A DNA stretch of 64,000 nucleotides from Meandrina meandrites (Eukaryota > Cnidaria > Anthozoa > Scleractinia > Meandrinidae). Of the stretch, positions 44,126 to 56,905 are shown in pieces. Each line of letters begins with the position of its first letter. Position 1 is the stretch's first letter. The notes beneath the pieces were generated by a model. It did no database searches, had not been told where the DNA came from, and saw nothing but the letters and a program-made list of their open reading frames with translations. The stretch is taken from positions 2,268,501 to 2,332,500 of the forward strand of contig OY855909.1 of the NCBI GenBank assembly GCA_963693305.1. The letters are read 5' to 3'. Both the position numbers and the translations under genes were made by a program.

Positions 44126-47100
44126 CGTTGACGGATTTATACATGTGAAAGATCGCTCCACAAGTCTAAAAGATGGATACTTGAAGAGCTTTGCCTTTAC
44201 CACAGAAGCAGAAACGCACGAAGAACGTCCGCCATGTTGACTGAGAAGTGAACTAGACTCTAGTGCCCAGACCCCGCAGAAACATGTTCCAAAAACTGGC
44301 CCAGAGCGGAGATCACTGTAAAACTGCTATTGGTGGTTTTCACTGTCACGCAATAGAAAAATAAAATCAAAACCATTCTACGACAGAAGCTATGAATTTC
44401 AGATATTATAGACGATAAATAGATAAACAATTTTTCCAAGTCTCAGGTCTGTGCGGTGCACCGTTTGCGAGTTATTTGCCGAAACTTTCCACGCAAATTA
44501 TAAGGCTCAGTATGGAAACGCCATAATTGTGTCCTTCCGAGGGGCACAAATATGGCCGTCGTGATGTCAGAGAAACCATCTGGAACTTAATTTTGCTATT
44601 AACAGCGACTACTTTTGGTTCATGATCTACTTTACTTTTACATAAACAGCAGTTAGTACATTGGGAATGTTCAATCTGCAAAAATAGAAAGGAAAGGCCT
44701 TTTTCGAATCAAAACAACTTTGTCACGGCACACAGCTTGATATCACATATGGCGGAGAACTCGAATATTCAAAATGCTCCGTTTTAAAAACGAAGGGCAC
44801 AACCAAGCTGGAAATTTGCAAAACGATATATTTTTAGTTCATCTTACACCTAGTGGCATCGAAAGTTGAGCAGGCCTATTGAATTTTGATTTCAGAATTT
44901 TATGACGTAACATGAAAACCAAGAATTAAATTTAAAGTTAATTAAACAGACTTCCAGTTACACAACCGTCAACAGTGCAACAAGATTTTGCTTCACCATA
45001 GACAATTTTCATATTAAATTTCGATGGCATCGAAAATGGCGGAAGCTGACTAGGGTTCTTTAAGGGATGGGGTGGGGCAGAGTATTTGAGGCAGGGAGAG
45101 GGGGTGGGGAAAATAAAGGAAGTAAAAAGGAGCATAAACTGGCTACCGTCAGACAAGAGACAAGAAGGGTTTAAATTTGGATGATGTTTTGTCCATTAGC
45201 TCTGCAGGACCTATTTTTCTCCTTTTTTTCCTAGTTATTTTCCTGTTTGGATGCCACCTGGCCGGCATGGTTTGCACAGGTATTGGAAAGAAAAAAATTG
45301 AAATAAAACTGCTGTGGCAATATTCCAAAAAGCTGATGTATTTTAATAAATCGACAAGACATGTTTGTTTTCTCAGGCTGTTTTTTAGCAACCACTACAA
45401 TAAATCCACTGAATCATAAGAACAGTAAACAGAAACAAATGAGGCAAGGTGGCACGCATGACTCTCTACTCAAGTGTGTAAACATTGTGGTTCAATTTTT
45501 ATTTTTCTTTGTTTTAAACTTATCCTTGAAAACCCAGGGCTTTAACGGGGACGGGAAAGGAAGGGAGAGGGACCCGTTGAAGCCCTGGGTTTCCGAGGAT
45601 GTTTTAAACTCATTGCATTATACCATACCCAAACAAAGGAAGATAAAATTTGAACCAAGGATGGAATTGAACCACAACATAAATACCTCCTGACGAATTC
45701 TTTGGCAACCCAATACTGCTGGAGCTTGAGGGCTAAACAGCTGTTATGTCTTATCCAACCTGAGATCACAGGTTGTCCTATCATATCCACAGGGTTAGCA
45801 ATTGCTTAGCTACAGTGTCACCAACTTAAAATGAAAATTTACCACAACCCTTCACCCTATTCTAGTGATGTTAAAATGGCACATTTTGGTTTAAACGAGA
45901 AATATTCATCTTTCTGACATTGATTTCAGATAGAGGGCCAGTTTAGTTTCATTTCTTTTTCATTCTGGATTTTGGCCGAGATTGAAATAGCTAAAAGGGG
46001 TTTACACCAGGTGGATGAAATTGAAACAGACCTGCTAATATTAGTAGAGCAATTTTCACTTGCATATTAAAAGTAATTTGTGTTTGCTTTGGTTTTGCCA
46101 TTTGCTATAATAATGCTTAGCGACTGGCTTAGAAATGTCTCACCAATGTCACTCTCACCAATCAGAAGAAAAACCCAAACCAATAATATTATGACTCACT
46201 CACACATTTTCTTGGGCTTCGCATTCGGCTGCATGTATTTGCTTCAAGTTTTGATTGGTTCACTGGATTGTCTGTGTCCTTTGTAATTGGCCAGAGTGAT
46301 TACATTGGTTTTTGTTTTAGGACACTCAATCAAAATTCAGTCTAATATCAATATAAAGATTAATCATAAATCACAACCAGCCAATTGTGTATAATAAATT
46401 TTTAATAGCTCTTCAAAATGCTCATTTCCATTGCATGAGCCACATCACTCGTGAAATACTAATATTGTAATTTTGTTTAATATTGAATGATAATTAGAAA
46501 TTATACAATATAAATACATTGCATTAAATGTTTTTGTTTGTAATTACAAATTTTCAACATTTTAGCTAAATCTTTAGGATCCAGTCCTAAAGTGCAATAT
46601 TTCTTTGTTCTTTTTACAACAGCTCTTGTTGCGGTTTACAATGCCAGTTTGTTTTGGAAGATAAACAGAGCGGAAAGTACTAGAAATCTACATTCTTGAA
46701 CTTAAAATAACTACTGAAAGTGTTTTTCTAAGTGAGGGTATGAGATATGTGTGTAACATATCCCAAAACTCCACATACTGAAAAGAAACAAAATATTAAA
46801 ACTGCATTTTTGTGTAATACATAGGATTTTGAAATTATTGTTTACTTATTAACTCTTTTCCTCCAAAGAATAATTTCCAGAGTACAAACTTCACATGAAT
46901 GGTCACACAATAGGGTTTCATTCACAGACTTCTAAAATAGTCAGAAACACGTTGTGAGCACAATAAACAGTTCTGATGGAAGCTTTCATTAGGATAGCCA
47001 CACAGTAGGGGTTTGTTCACAAACTCAAAAGTAAATTGTACTCTAGGAGAGGAAGGGTTATGGCTAGTTAGCGAGCATTTTGTGTATATAAAAACTGAAA

Positions 47101-47974
47101 ATATATTATTATGGTAGATTTATCTTCCAAAATATCATGATGGCATTGTAAAGCACAAAGAACTTAATTCACAGACACAAAACACTACATACAATCCTGG
47201 ATAAATGATGATTGGGACACTTAATGCAAATTCCTCCTTTTTCTGCCCTGTTGCTTTCACACACTTAATTACACAACAGTGAAGAATTTGCATTTATTTA
47301 AAGATACGTCTAAGGTCAACATTGTTTAATTTTGTTGACTTAAAGAAAGGAGAGAAATGAGAACACGATACCCTGTGTGAACAAAGGTGACCCCATCATT
47401 TGTGTCCAAAATTGTAACCCCATGTGGAGCTATCTTAAATTGTTACACAATCTTTATCAGAAAAGAAATATTACGAAATACACCAAATTTCAGTGACAAA
47501 AAAGTGAAGTAGGAGGGTTTACCATGAAACCAATCTCTCAGAAAAGGACAGTTGCTCTAAGATAACTTGGTTGCATCAATATAATAACTTAAATATCATA
47601 AAAAACATGTATGCAGTAGTATGCTGATAGGTTTTGAGAAAGGAGGACTGCGTTTAACCAGAAAATTGTCACGAAAGAATTATTCTTTTTACATGTAAGT
47701 TGCTGAATAAAACAGGAGTTTGAAATAAAATATTCCAGATGAAATTTCTCATTTTAAATCAATTTAATGCAAATTTTTTCCATTCGCCAATCAAAGATAA
47801 AAGTTTTATTGTGATGACTCAGTTATTCCATAAGTTGATGACTTCCTATATAAATGCCACATGTCTAGATGTCAAATATTAATTTCTGACCCTGAAAATA
47901 GAAATGAACATTTTGTCTGCAACATCTGGCTATTATATACAATGAATATCTACATCAGTAAGAATAAAAACTAC
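44126..47974. other. Intergenic between AAR2 and F-box gene
   Basis: About 3.8 kb with no supportable gene. Notable only for a 20-bp inverted repeat at 45,524-45,597 (AAACCCAGGGCTT with its complement around a purine-rich centre) and two reverse-oriented degraded copies of the 107-bp repeat at 46,895-47,045. TTTATT motifs near 47,805 could be the poly(A) signal of the minus-strand F-box gene. Confidence 0.5.
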
Positions 47975-49372
47975 CTATACATGTAATTTGTTGATAACTT
48001 TGCCAAGTGTGTTTTCCGGGCTTGGCAGTAAACTTTCCATTTTGATGAGCAGCCGTTCCACAGTAATGGTTTCTCCACTGTTTCCAATGGCCACATGCTC
48101 AATGCGAGGACTACACAGCTTAACTTCTCTGATGTGTTTACATTTGTCTCTAAGCTCCTGCACCAAGTCGGCATCAGCATCATCTATGAGCTTGAAATTG
48201 ATTAAGGACACAGCCTCAATGAGAGGGCACATTTTAATTAGATTGGGCACTAGAGGACTCTCTGAAAGTGCCTCCTTTCGTAGAGGTCCAAATTCCAAAA
48301 TCCTGAGCTTGGAAACAAACTTGAACATCTCAGCTATTACTGACGGGGGTATCCTCGGGGAGTGACTCACCCCTAAGTACCTCAGAGAGGGGGACTGTTG
48401 AAGTACGCCCTCCAAACATTCCGCAGACAGAAGAAAGTTCCACCGAAGATCCAAAGTTTCTAAACATTTGTAGGCCAGTGTTGGTCTTACTTCTTGGTAA
48501 ATTCTCAAATGAAGGATGTGCCGAAAGCCACATTGATTCATTTTGAAGTAGCGAATGTCGGGCAACCGAGAAATCACGTTTGAAAGGCCGGTTGTTGTCA
48601 CGAAGTAGCATCCAGTCAAATCAAGTTCCTTCACCTGTGTTTTTTCCCAGTTTACCGCCATCAATGCTTCATCAGTTATCTTTGTAAAGCGAATAAGAAG
48701 TGTAGAAACGAATTTACAGTTACTAAGGACTCGATGAAGGTACTTGCCTCGATAATTCTTACATTCGTTCAAGCATATCGATTCCAAGTGCGGACAATTC
48801 ATCGAGACTTTGAGAAGTGCGTCATCGGTCAATGTCTCGCAATCCGTGCAATCCAGAATGCGCAAGTTTCTCATTTTAGCGAATACATCGGGCACAAGAC
48901 TCTCTGAAGAGTCCATTCCCAGTCCAACGTATCTCATTTGCGTAAAATGCCTCGGTAATCGCCTCATAAACTTGAAATTTCCCCACGAATAGCGCAAATC
49001 CATTAGCTCTAGGCCTGTTGGAAAGTCGCGTATGCCTTCGTGTCCCGTTTCGCTTTCAACCTCGGCTCCATAAAACACCAAACTACGGAGCTGATGGCAC
49101 CTTTTAGCCAGCTCTTTTGCTACTTTAGCAGTGAGGGTACAGCCGCCCAAATTTAACGCTTTTACCGAAGATAAACGCGTCCGGATCAACATCAACAACG
49201 TCTCTTCATCGACCGCAGGCCAAAAATCATTCATGTCAACAACACACCAAAGCGAGCGATCGTAAGCAACTCTTCTCCAGCGCCGGCAAACTTGCGCCAA
49301 AACACCCAGTTCTCTTTTGGAAAGGTACCTGAACACTTCTAGTATAACAGAGTCGGGTAGTTGTTTCTCCAT
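47975..49372 (-). CDS. F-box / leucine-rich-repeat protein (FBXL type), intronless
   Basis: Single-exon 465-residue protein. Residues about 3-48 form an F-box (LPDSVILEVFRYLSKRELGV, then VCRRWRRVAYDRSLW), which docks onto SKP1 in an SCF ubiquitin ligase. The rest is built from degenerate leucine-rich repeats of the FBXL kind: VKALNLGGC, LRSLVFYGAEV, LRILDCTDCETLTDDALLKV, LESICLNEC, VKELDLTGC, LETLDLRWNFLLSAECLEGV, LRYLGVSHS, followed by a short C-terminal tail. By family it selects substrates for ubiquitylation; the target is unknown. The start is the first Met directly before LPDS, so nothing is missing. It does not clearly match one vertebrate FBXL orthologue, so no symbol is given. Head-to-head with TTC8, 2.2 kb apart. 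Confidence 0.9.
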   Translation of the reverse strand: MEKQLPDSVILEVFRYLSKRELGVLAQVCRRWRRVAYDRSLWCVVDMNDFWPAVDEETLLMLIRTRLSSVKALNLGGCTLTAKVAKELAKRCHQLRSLVFYGAEVESETGHEGIRDFPTGLELMDLRYSWGNFKFMRRLPRHFTQMRYVGLGMDSSESLVPDVFAKMRNLRILDCTDCETLTDDALLKVSMNCPHLESICLNECKNYRGKYLHRVLSNCKFVSTLLIRFTKITDEALMAVNWEKTQVKELDLTGCYFVTTTGLSNVISRLPDIRYFKMNQCGFRHILHLRIYQEVRPTLAYKCLETLDLRWNFLLSAECLEGVLQQSPSLRYLGVSHSPRIPPSVIAEMFKFVSKLRILEFGPLRKEALSESPLVPNLIKMCPLIEAVSLINFKLIDDADADLVQELRDKCKHIREVKLCSPRIEHVAIGNSGETITVERLLIKMESLLPSPENTLGKVINKLHV

Positions 49373-51610
49373 TTTCGAGGAGACTACGCTACTGACGATT
49401 GTAGAGTCGCAGCTGGCGTTGTAGCTTTCACCACGCGCGAGGAAAGCTTGCGTGCGTCAAGCGGCTTTGCAACTGTTTTCCTCTATCGCAATCACTATAT
49501 CCTCGTTGGTAACTCACGTCATATTCAACTGAAAATTTCAACCTCTGAAGTACACTTGAAAAGGGAGTTGCTTTTCTTAGCGCAAAAGACCTCCACGTTT
49601 CTTCACACAATCACCAAACACTGTAAACCTCATTATGAAAAGCTCTTTGCATTGTTTCGCCGGATGAGGGGCCAATGCCCACTGGCTTCCGGGCGCTGAT
49701 TGGAGGTACGTTATGACGTCACATTCAAAACACAAAAGAAACCATTTCAACTCATTTCAACACAATAATCGCTTTAGAGTTCGCGTCACGCGCGATACAG
49801 AACGCGGATTGGGAAGAAAAACGCGTCGCCAGTCAGCGTCGCGTCACTCAAACTTCCACCAACAAAGATTAATTGAAATGGAAATAGTATAATATCCCTT
49901 ATATTCTTGATCTTGTATGAATTGAATCGCTCAGTATATGAGTTAACTAACTAAACAGCTTTAACGAGGTAAAGTCAAAGCTCAGAGCGACAGGAAACTT
50001 GCCAACACAAAGCGACTCGTCTTGGTTTAATATTCACATGAAAGCTAATACGTACTTCAATTTTGGTTGTATTTATAGGAAACATCTGTTTACCAACGCC
50101 ATAACCGTTCAAATTTTGTCTTATGGCGTATACAGCTCTACAAAGAACGGTTTTCCACATACCAAACCCGGAATGTAGTTGAACAGGATAACAAAAATTC
50201 TAAAATTTAAGCATTTTTTCACCGTTTATTACTAGTGAATATTTTCGATTTAGGATAAGGGGCCTATATCGATTGTTAGCTTGACAATAGTGATCGAGAT
50301 ACATAATTTATGTTTTTTATTCTCACAAATATTTGTACAAGCATTTCTCTCCCCTCAAATAATAATATGACAAAAACTTGAACAGATTTCAGTGTTCGTT
50401 GTCTGTGAGGGCTCGTTGGTACTCCCTTACCGGGAATCGGGGACGAAAGCTAACGGTGCACGTGAAAGCGTGAAAGCTGAATGAACGCTGAAACGCCTCG
50501 CCAGGGGTCCAAAGGGACAGCCTCATTTTACTGATCGTGGGAATGTGGCCTTTATTTTTGGTCGATACAACATTTTCCACTTTGCAATTTGTAGTTGTTA
50601 TACAACAGCTTCTTGTGGTTTGGCGGTTATGTTTTGTCATTGTATTATGGTGGCAACGCACGTTTCCCGTCACGAAAAAATGTCTCCTGTCATGTTTCCC
50701 TTTAGCCCTTTTCCGCATAACATGACCCGCACGTCCCGGATTAATATGCGATTTTTAGAATTTCAATGCTGCACGCACTCAGTGTGTGGGGGTGGTTGTA
50801 AAAATAGCAACATACTAAAACAAAAATGAAACTAAAACTTAATGAAATAAGATGAAAGACAATACCCGACGCGACGATCATTGAAAGGAAATAAATACTT
50901 CGTGGAATTCAAGTCACACAACACTCCTCTTTTGGTCGATCGCGCGCGAGAGAAGCGGTTCAGTTCACCGGGACGATTACTGCGAATGAAAAGAACTATA
51001 AATCAAATTATGTTATGTCTACGATCTAAGCCACGCTGATTAAGCACGTGGTAGATATTGATAAATTCTGCAGGCAGAAGTTATACACTGCGAGCTGGGT
51101 TCCCTTTGATCTTTCAAGAAAAATCGGGAAGCAGGAAAAAGAAATTTCGAAGAAAATCGAAGGGACTTACGCAGGCTATAGAATTTCGAACATAACCGGC
51201 ATTTTTTGACTTTTTGAAAGGAGTTTTCGAAACCAAATTAGACAACAATATTTACAAATGCTAAATTAGAATTGAAATAAGGAGGGGAACTGAAAGAAGG
51301 GAACCCACCAATAACCGAAACTTTATGAAAAATGATCAAAATTGACCAAAATTGCTACCTGTGATCACGGATAAAGACAAACAACAAGAAAACGCTGAAG
51401 TTCGATTTTTGAGACCAAATACGTTTAGTATTTACCGAGCATAATGCGAGGTGAATTATGAGCAGAAGTTAATACCGCCGGGAGGTACAAAGGCGCAAGG
51501 CAAATAGCACAGCAGGCGACCTTTTAAAATTTCGCGGGAACGATTACCGCTGTCATGACAACCAAAGTTCTGAGCCAGCGATCCATATTTGAAAGGCTGA
51601 ATCATCCAAG
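49373..51610. other. Intergenic region between divergent F-box and TTC8 genes
   Basis: Separates two divergently transcribed genes, so both promoters should lie here. No TATA box or other element can be assigned with confidence. Short frames seen on both strands have no recognisable domains. Confidence 0.5.
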
Positions 51611-54600
51611 ATGGCGACCACTGGGATGCAGATGGACCCGTTGTTTTTGGCGATGAGTTTCTATCGTCGAAGGAAATTCGAGGAGTGCGGGGAAGTTTGT
51701 ACACAGTTGCTAAAGAAAAATCCCTATGACCAGGTATTGTATTTTTTAGAAACCAGAAGAATTTACTGTGAAGAAAACACTGTTAATCGTCACCACTTAA
51801 TTCTAAACCTACACGAAATTTAGTTATTTTGCACTATTGTTTGTACAAATATTGTTTTTTTTCCGTTATAAGAATAGCTCTGCAATGAATGATTTCTTGT
51901 CTTTGATCAGGCATCATGGTGTTTAAAAACACGAGCGCTCACGGAACAAGTTTATGTTGACGAAGTTGACGTGGATGAGGAAGGAATTGCTGAAATGCTA
52001 ATGGACGACAACGCTGTTGCCCAGTTACCGCGTTAGTAATATCATCATCATTTATTTGCCACATAACAAGAATAATTATTTTCAATTTAAGCAGAAGTAC
52101 GGCGACATTCATACATATAAAACAATGTGCTGAAATCTTTATATTGTTTCTTTTGACAAGACTCAATAAGCTTACCGTAATTATAAATTTGATCTTATTA
52201 TTTGTTTAGCTGAAATTTACAGTAAGTTTGCTGTTATTATTTTCAAGTCTGCAACAAAAAAATTCAAAAGAAAGTGTATATTAAAGGCCCAAAACATGAA
52301 GTTATACAGCGCAAGTCTAGAGCATGGTGATGATTTTTGTTGTAAGAGAAGACAGTGTGGTCACTCGTGACAAAGATACTGTGCTTTTTATCCTTGCTGT
52401 GATCACATAATTATATGGTCTCTAAAAAATTGTCACTTGTGATATTAAAGGTGCTATTGCTTGGGACAAGAATCACCCACTATTTGTTAGGCTTAGCCAG
52501 AGTGAGTGGCCAAATTTACAAATATCAAGATTTTGAAAACTTAAAACACAACTGAATGCTTCCCATCACAAATTTATTGCATTATATCACTCAAGTTTGA
52601 TCAGGAGGATACTATAGAAATTACTGGTCAGGTGTGGCACTATGCATTCCCTAAATCTTGTCTGGCGCTTCATAATTCTAGATCATGTGAATCATATGGA
52701 CACTGTTTATCAATCAGGAGATCCAACTCAGAGCTCTGTGACTTTCGGATACTTCTTGCTGCTAAACAGCACTGAACCCTTTACAATTAAAACCAAAACC
52801 TGCTTTTCTTAAAAGCTGAATACAGCTTGTGAGTTTTCCAACCCTGTTTGCCCAATAGCATCATTATTGTTCCTACAAAATCTGAAAAAAAGTTATATTT
52901 AATATATAACCATGGAATGAGTCACCATGAATTAAAAATAACATCATTGATGACAAGATGCTTGCAAATGTGAATTGTCTGACAATATTTTCAGATCATG
53001 TGTTGAGAAATCTAACTACATGTACTTTGAATCCAACTTACTAATGGCAGTTTTACCACTCTTAGCTGTTTGATAATATCTAGGATTGTTGATATATTAG
53101 CATCAGCATGCCCCCATCATCTGTACTAGTCTGATAACTAAGCATACAGGCTGTGGTTGAAAGGATGGATAATGCTATCCACCAGTGCCCAGTTGTTCAA
53201 AGTGTGGATAACGCTATCTACCAGATAATTCACTATCCAGTGGATGGTGTAGTTTGCTTTTTCAGCACCTATCCACAGGATAGTGATTTTTCTAGTGAAT
53301 AGCGTTATCCATCATCTGAACAACCGGGACCAGATAAATCACTATCCAATGGATAGCATGGTTTATTTTGTCAATACTTATACACTGGATACCAATTTAT
53401 CCAGCGAAGAACTGAGGCCAGACAATTATAACTTCTGTTCCTGATTAGCTGACCCATTCCAATCATTTGCTTTGGCTGATCAACAGGTCCTGGGACATCA
53501 TTAAAGAAACCAGGAACAAGCTCTGGAATGGGAGCACCTACACCAGGAGTCAGGTACATTTACTAGCAGTGCTGCCGGGGGGGGGGGGGGGGGGGGGGGG
53601 GTTACTCCTTTGAATTTTTGGTGGGGGTGTGCCACCCGCATCTCCAAATCCAGACCCAATTTCAGACCAAAAAATACCATTTTCCACACCCGTTTTCAGA
53701 CCAAAACGGCTCAAACACCATACCCTTTGGGGCGGCACATACCTATATACCTGATATAGGAAAGTACGCCCCCCCCCCTCCCGGGGAGTGCTGTAAGCTT
53801 GAGAAAGTAAACTTTGCTTGTCATGTTTGTCACATAAACCAGAATGACACTACAGCTTTCACTAGTAACCCTCAATATTACCAGCTTGCTTTGTTGCACA
53901 ATACAAGGAGTATCCAGATTTATCAAACCTACAACTGAAGGTTAACAAAATAGGGGAGTTATCTAGAGAGATGGGGGGTTTGATTGAGAGAAGGGAAACC
54001 ACTTTTGGTTTGATGAGTTATCGAGAGATTTGAGAAATCAAGAGATAGAGAAATTGAGATTCCACATTTTATTTACTGGTTTTTACTTTTTTTCTCTCAT
54101 CTCCTCTGACCATTAGTTGTACAAACAACTGCATTGTGCTGTATGGCAGGCTGGTGCCAGAATATCCAGGGGCCTCCACTGTGACCAGCTGGCCCCTCTG
54201 AGACAGTATAATGCTCCCATGACTGGCAATCCCCGCAACCCAGCCATGAGCCCCAATGCAGTCATCCAGGCACCTGTCACACTGAGTTAACAGTGGAGAA
54301 GGGAAAAGGGACGGGGAAGTGGGGGGGGGAGGCGATGGATGGACCAAGGCTGTGCTGTAATATTCCAAAAAACTCTGAACCAAATGCCCCAGAGCCCACC
54401 ATGCTGGAACACACTAACACAATGGTGAATACACTAAGCCTGCATAAATAGGCAGATACCGCTGACCGGAAGTACCAGCTACTCTTTATTGTTAACTTTG
54501 TTAAATTGCATTTAACAGTATCTAAAAACATTATACTGGAAATGTTGGGCTAAAAAAATGTTTTGGAACAGATCAGAAGAATACTTTGCTGTAATTTATA

Positions 54601-56905
54601 GGATCACACTAACCACTGTTTTCTGTTCCAGACCAATGTCTCAGGCAGGACGTCCAGTCAGTGGATTTGTCAGACCAGGAACACAAAGTGGAAGACCTGG
54701 AACTATGGAGCAAGCCATTAGGACTCCTCGCACAGCACAAACAGCTAGGTATGATTGTTGACAAAATAAGAATTAAAGGTATGACCATGACTGACTGAGT
54801 TTCCTCTGACTTCATTCCTCAGACCAGTGACGAGTGCTTCTGGTCGGCATGTTCGTCTTGGCACTGTAAGTATGACATTATTGCTAGTACAGTTTAACCC
54901 CAATTAAGCAGCCACCTTTGGTAAATGGTAAGTGGTTGCTTAATGGGGGATGGTCGCTTAATTTGGGGCTCGCCAGAAATTAGGATAAGGTGTGACCAGC
55001 ACAAGTAAAAACATACCATTTTGCCAGGGAATCAAATAATCATCACTCCTCGTGGGACTCGTCTTAACAGACTGTCGTCAGAGGTGGTTGCTAACTGAGG
55101 GCCTAACTAACTGTGTTAGGCATGCTGATTCAGCATGCCTAACACACTGTTATTTTCATTTTGCATTTCTAATGTAATTAATATACATGTATTAGGTGAT
55201 ACTACTTGTAGTTTTGCTTGTGTGGCCACTGAAATAAACTGGTGACAAAGAAAGTTGTAACTGACAGCTGCAACCTGCAGTAATAATAGCATCTAGCACA
55301 GGCTAAATCTTCTTCCCAAGAAAGCTTTTCCTGAGAAAAGACATAAGCTTTTGAGTTTTGTACTGAATTTATGTTGTTTTAACCTCCTCTAGAAACACTC
55401 CCTGCAATCAAAGTTATATTAATATTTTTTATTTTACCTGTTTTCAGGCATCCATGTTGTCACAACCAGATGGACCATTTATAAATATCGCAAAACTAAA
55501 CTTGTCTAAATATGCACAAAGGCAAAATCTTGCAAAGGTACAGTAAGAACTTTAATATGTATAACATACTCTTCTGGATCTGCAGTCTGAAGCCTGGATA
55601 TTCTTCTGGAATCTATTGTAAATATTTTTATATTGTGCATGTGAGGATAGACTCACAATTTTTTTTTTCAGAACTTTGTGTAATTATAAACCATGTTCAA
55701 ATTATTTTTTGTTGGTTCTTGGAAATATCTAGACAACAAGAGAAAGTTTCATGTATTGCATTGGTCATAATACGCTGTAATGTCTAATAGCAGCTTCAAC
55801 ATTCATCTATGGGTCTTCATTAAGTTCCCTTCATTGAGTTTCCAGATACTAAATTAAATAATATAAATTGAATAATTTTCTAATTCTGCTTATTGCTAAA
55901 AAATTCTTCATTTTCTCATTCAGGTTTTGTTTGAATATATTTTCCACCATGAAAATGATGTCAGAAATGTAAGTTGTTAATGAATCCTTCTGGTGCTTTT
56001 AATTATTCTTTTATCAGCTAGCTGATATTGTCACTATCAGCAAAAACCTCATGGGTAAATGTACCATAATTTTTCAATTAAATCCAGCAGATTTAATCAA
56101 GAAATATGGTATAGCATAGGTACGGAATGGCAAAGTGTTAATTAAAAATATTATGTTTCTAAAAGCATTGTACAGACTTGTACACCATATGTGCATGTGT
56201 TCTGTGGCAGGTTTTGTTAGTCACACTCAGTTCTTTCATTCAGTCCCAGCTAATTTAAGTATTAAATTGAAATTCTCTTAGACTGAAAATATCTAGATTG
56301 AGAGTACATGTATCTGTTACAGGTTAAATTTAAATTCAGGTTTTTTCAACCTACGGTAATATTTCGGGTTATTATTAGGGTTAAGGTTATGATTGGAGTC
56401 ATGTATTTTTTTAAAAACATTGTTCACCAACGTTTCCTTTGTGGCAAGGTGGATAAGTGATTGGACAGCAAATCTGTAGGTTGAGAGTTCAAATCCTAGA
56501 AGTCAGGTCAGTAAAAGGGTAAAAAAGAATAGATGACACTACTTAGGGGGGATAATAGCTGATGATAGGGGATGGTAAGTAAGGATGGTGGAGGGGGTTC
56601 AAAGACAGTGACGGAGGGGAGGTGTTTTAATTTAATTTTCTACTTATTAACCAAGTATAAAAAAATAAACAAGGTTAAAAGTAAAATAACCTAGGTTGAA
56701 GAAAATGACCTAAAGCTAATTTTGACCTGTAACATATCTATTATAACTGTAGTTGATTAGCCACCTTCTTTCCCGACAGGCAGTGATTTATCAGATGTGC
56801 TATTTACTTGTTATTTTAGGCATTAGAGCTCGCAGCAAAAGCAACTGAAGAATGCCAGTTTAAAGACTGGTGGTGGAAAGTTCAACTGGCAAAAAGCTAC
56901 TACAG
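51611..56905 (+). CDS. TTC8: TTC8 / BBS8, 5' eight exons (continues past right edge)
   Basis: Exons 51611-51733, 51911-52031, 53487-53553, 54632-54748, 54823-54865, 55448-55537, 55924-55968 and 56820-56905, all GT-AG with matching phases, encode about 230 residues. Signatures of Bardet-Biedl protein 8: N-terminal MDPLFLAMSFYRRRKFEEC, VDVDEEGIAEMLMDDNAVAQ, then FVRPGTQSGRPGTMEQAIRT, RHVRLGTASML, DGPFINIAKLNLSKYAQ, YIFHHENDV and the start of the TPR region KDWWWKVQLAKSYYR. BBS8 is a subunit of the BBSome, which moves membrane proteins in cilia. The remaining TPR repeats are absent from this window: the next intron begins at 56906 (phase 2) and is still unfinished at 64,000, filled mainly by a nested transposon block. 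Intron 3 contains a MITE 21 bases after its donor. Confidence 0.95.
53150..53410. mobile_element. CCGGTTGTTC-family MITE inserted in a copy of itself
   Basis: An inner element (about 53,186-53,328) has termini CCCAGTTGTTCAAAG... and ...CTGAACAACCGGG, rich in GGATAACGCTATC / GATAGCGTTATCC palindromes, and is flanked by ACCAG on both sides. Outside it, further arms (TTGAAAGGATGGATAATGC left; AATCACTATCCAATGGATAG right) look like the halves of an older, related element. Confidence 0.65.
53575..53786. mobile_element. G-run/C-run MITE next to the TTC8 exon 3 donor
   Basis: About 212 bp beginning CCGGGG with a run of over 20 G and ending in a C run then CCCGGGG, flanked by 7-bp AGTGCTG (53568-53574 and 53787-53793). 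Internal sequence (CCAGACCCAATTTCAGACC, TTTTCAGACC repeats) differs from the 14.7 kb family. The hAT superfamily is likely from target length and the G/C ends. Confidence 0.75.
54885..55105. mobile_element. Possible pogo-like element fragment in TTC8 intron 5
   Basis: Starts TACAGTTTAACCCCAATTAA and carries GGTCGCTTAATTTGGGG motifs reminiscent of Tigger/pogo termini (compare the element at 11.4 kb). The right end is unclear. Confidence 0.3.
56450..56512 (+). repeat. tRNA-like SINE head fragment
   Basis: Plus-strand GGCAAGGTGGATAAGTGATTGG with an AGAGTTCAAATCC box B-like motif at tRNA-like spacing. Arms do not pair well enough for a functional tRNA. Confidence 0.35.

Noticed and set aside
45177..45419. 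80-codon frame with a hydrophobic N-terminus
   Set aside because: Short, low-complexity hydrophobic stretch without homology or neighbouring exons.
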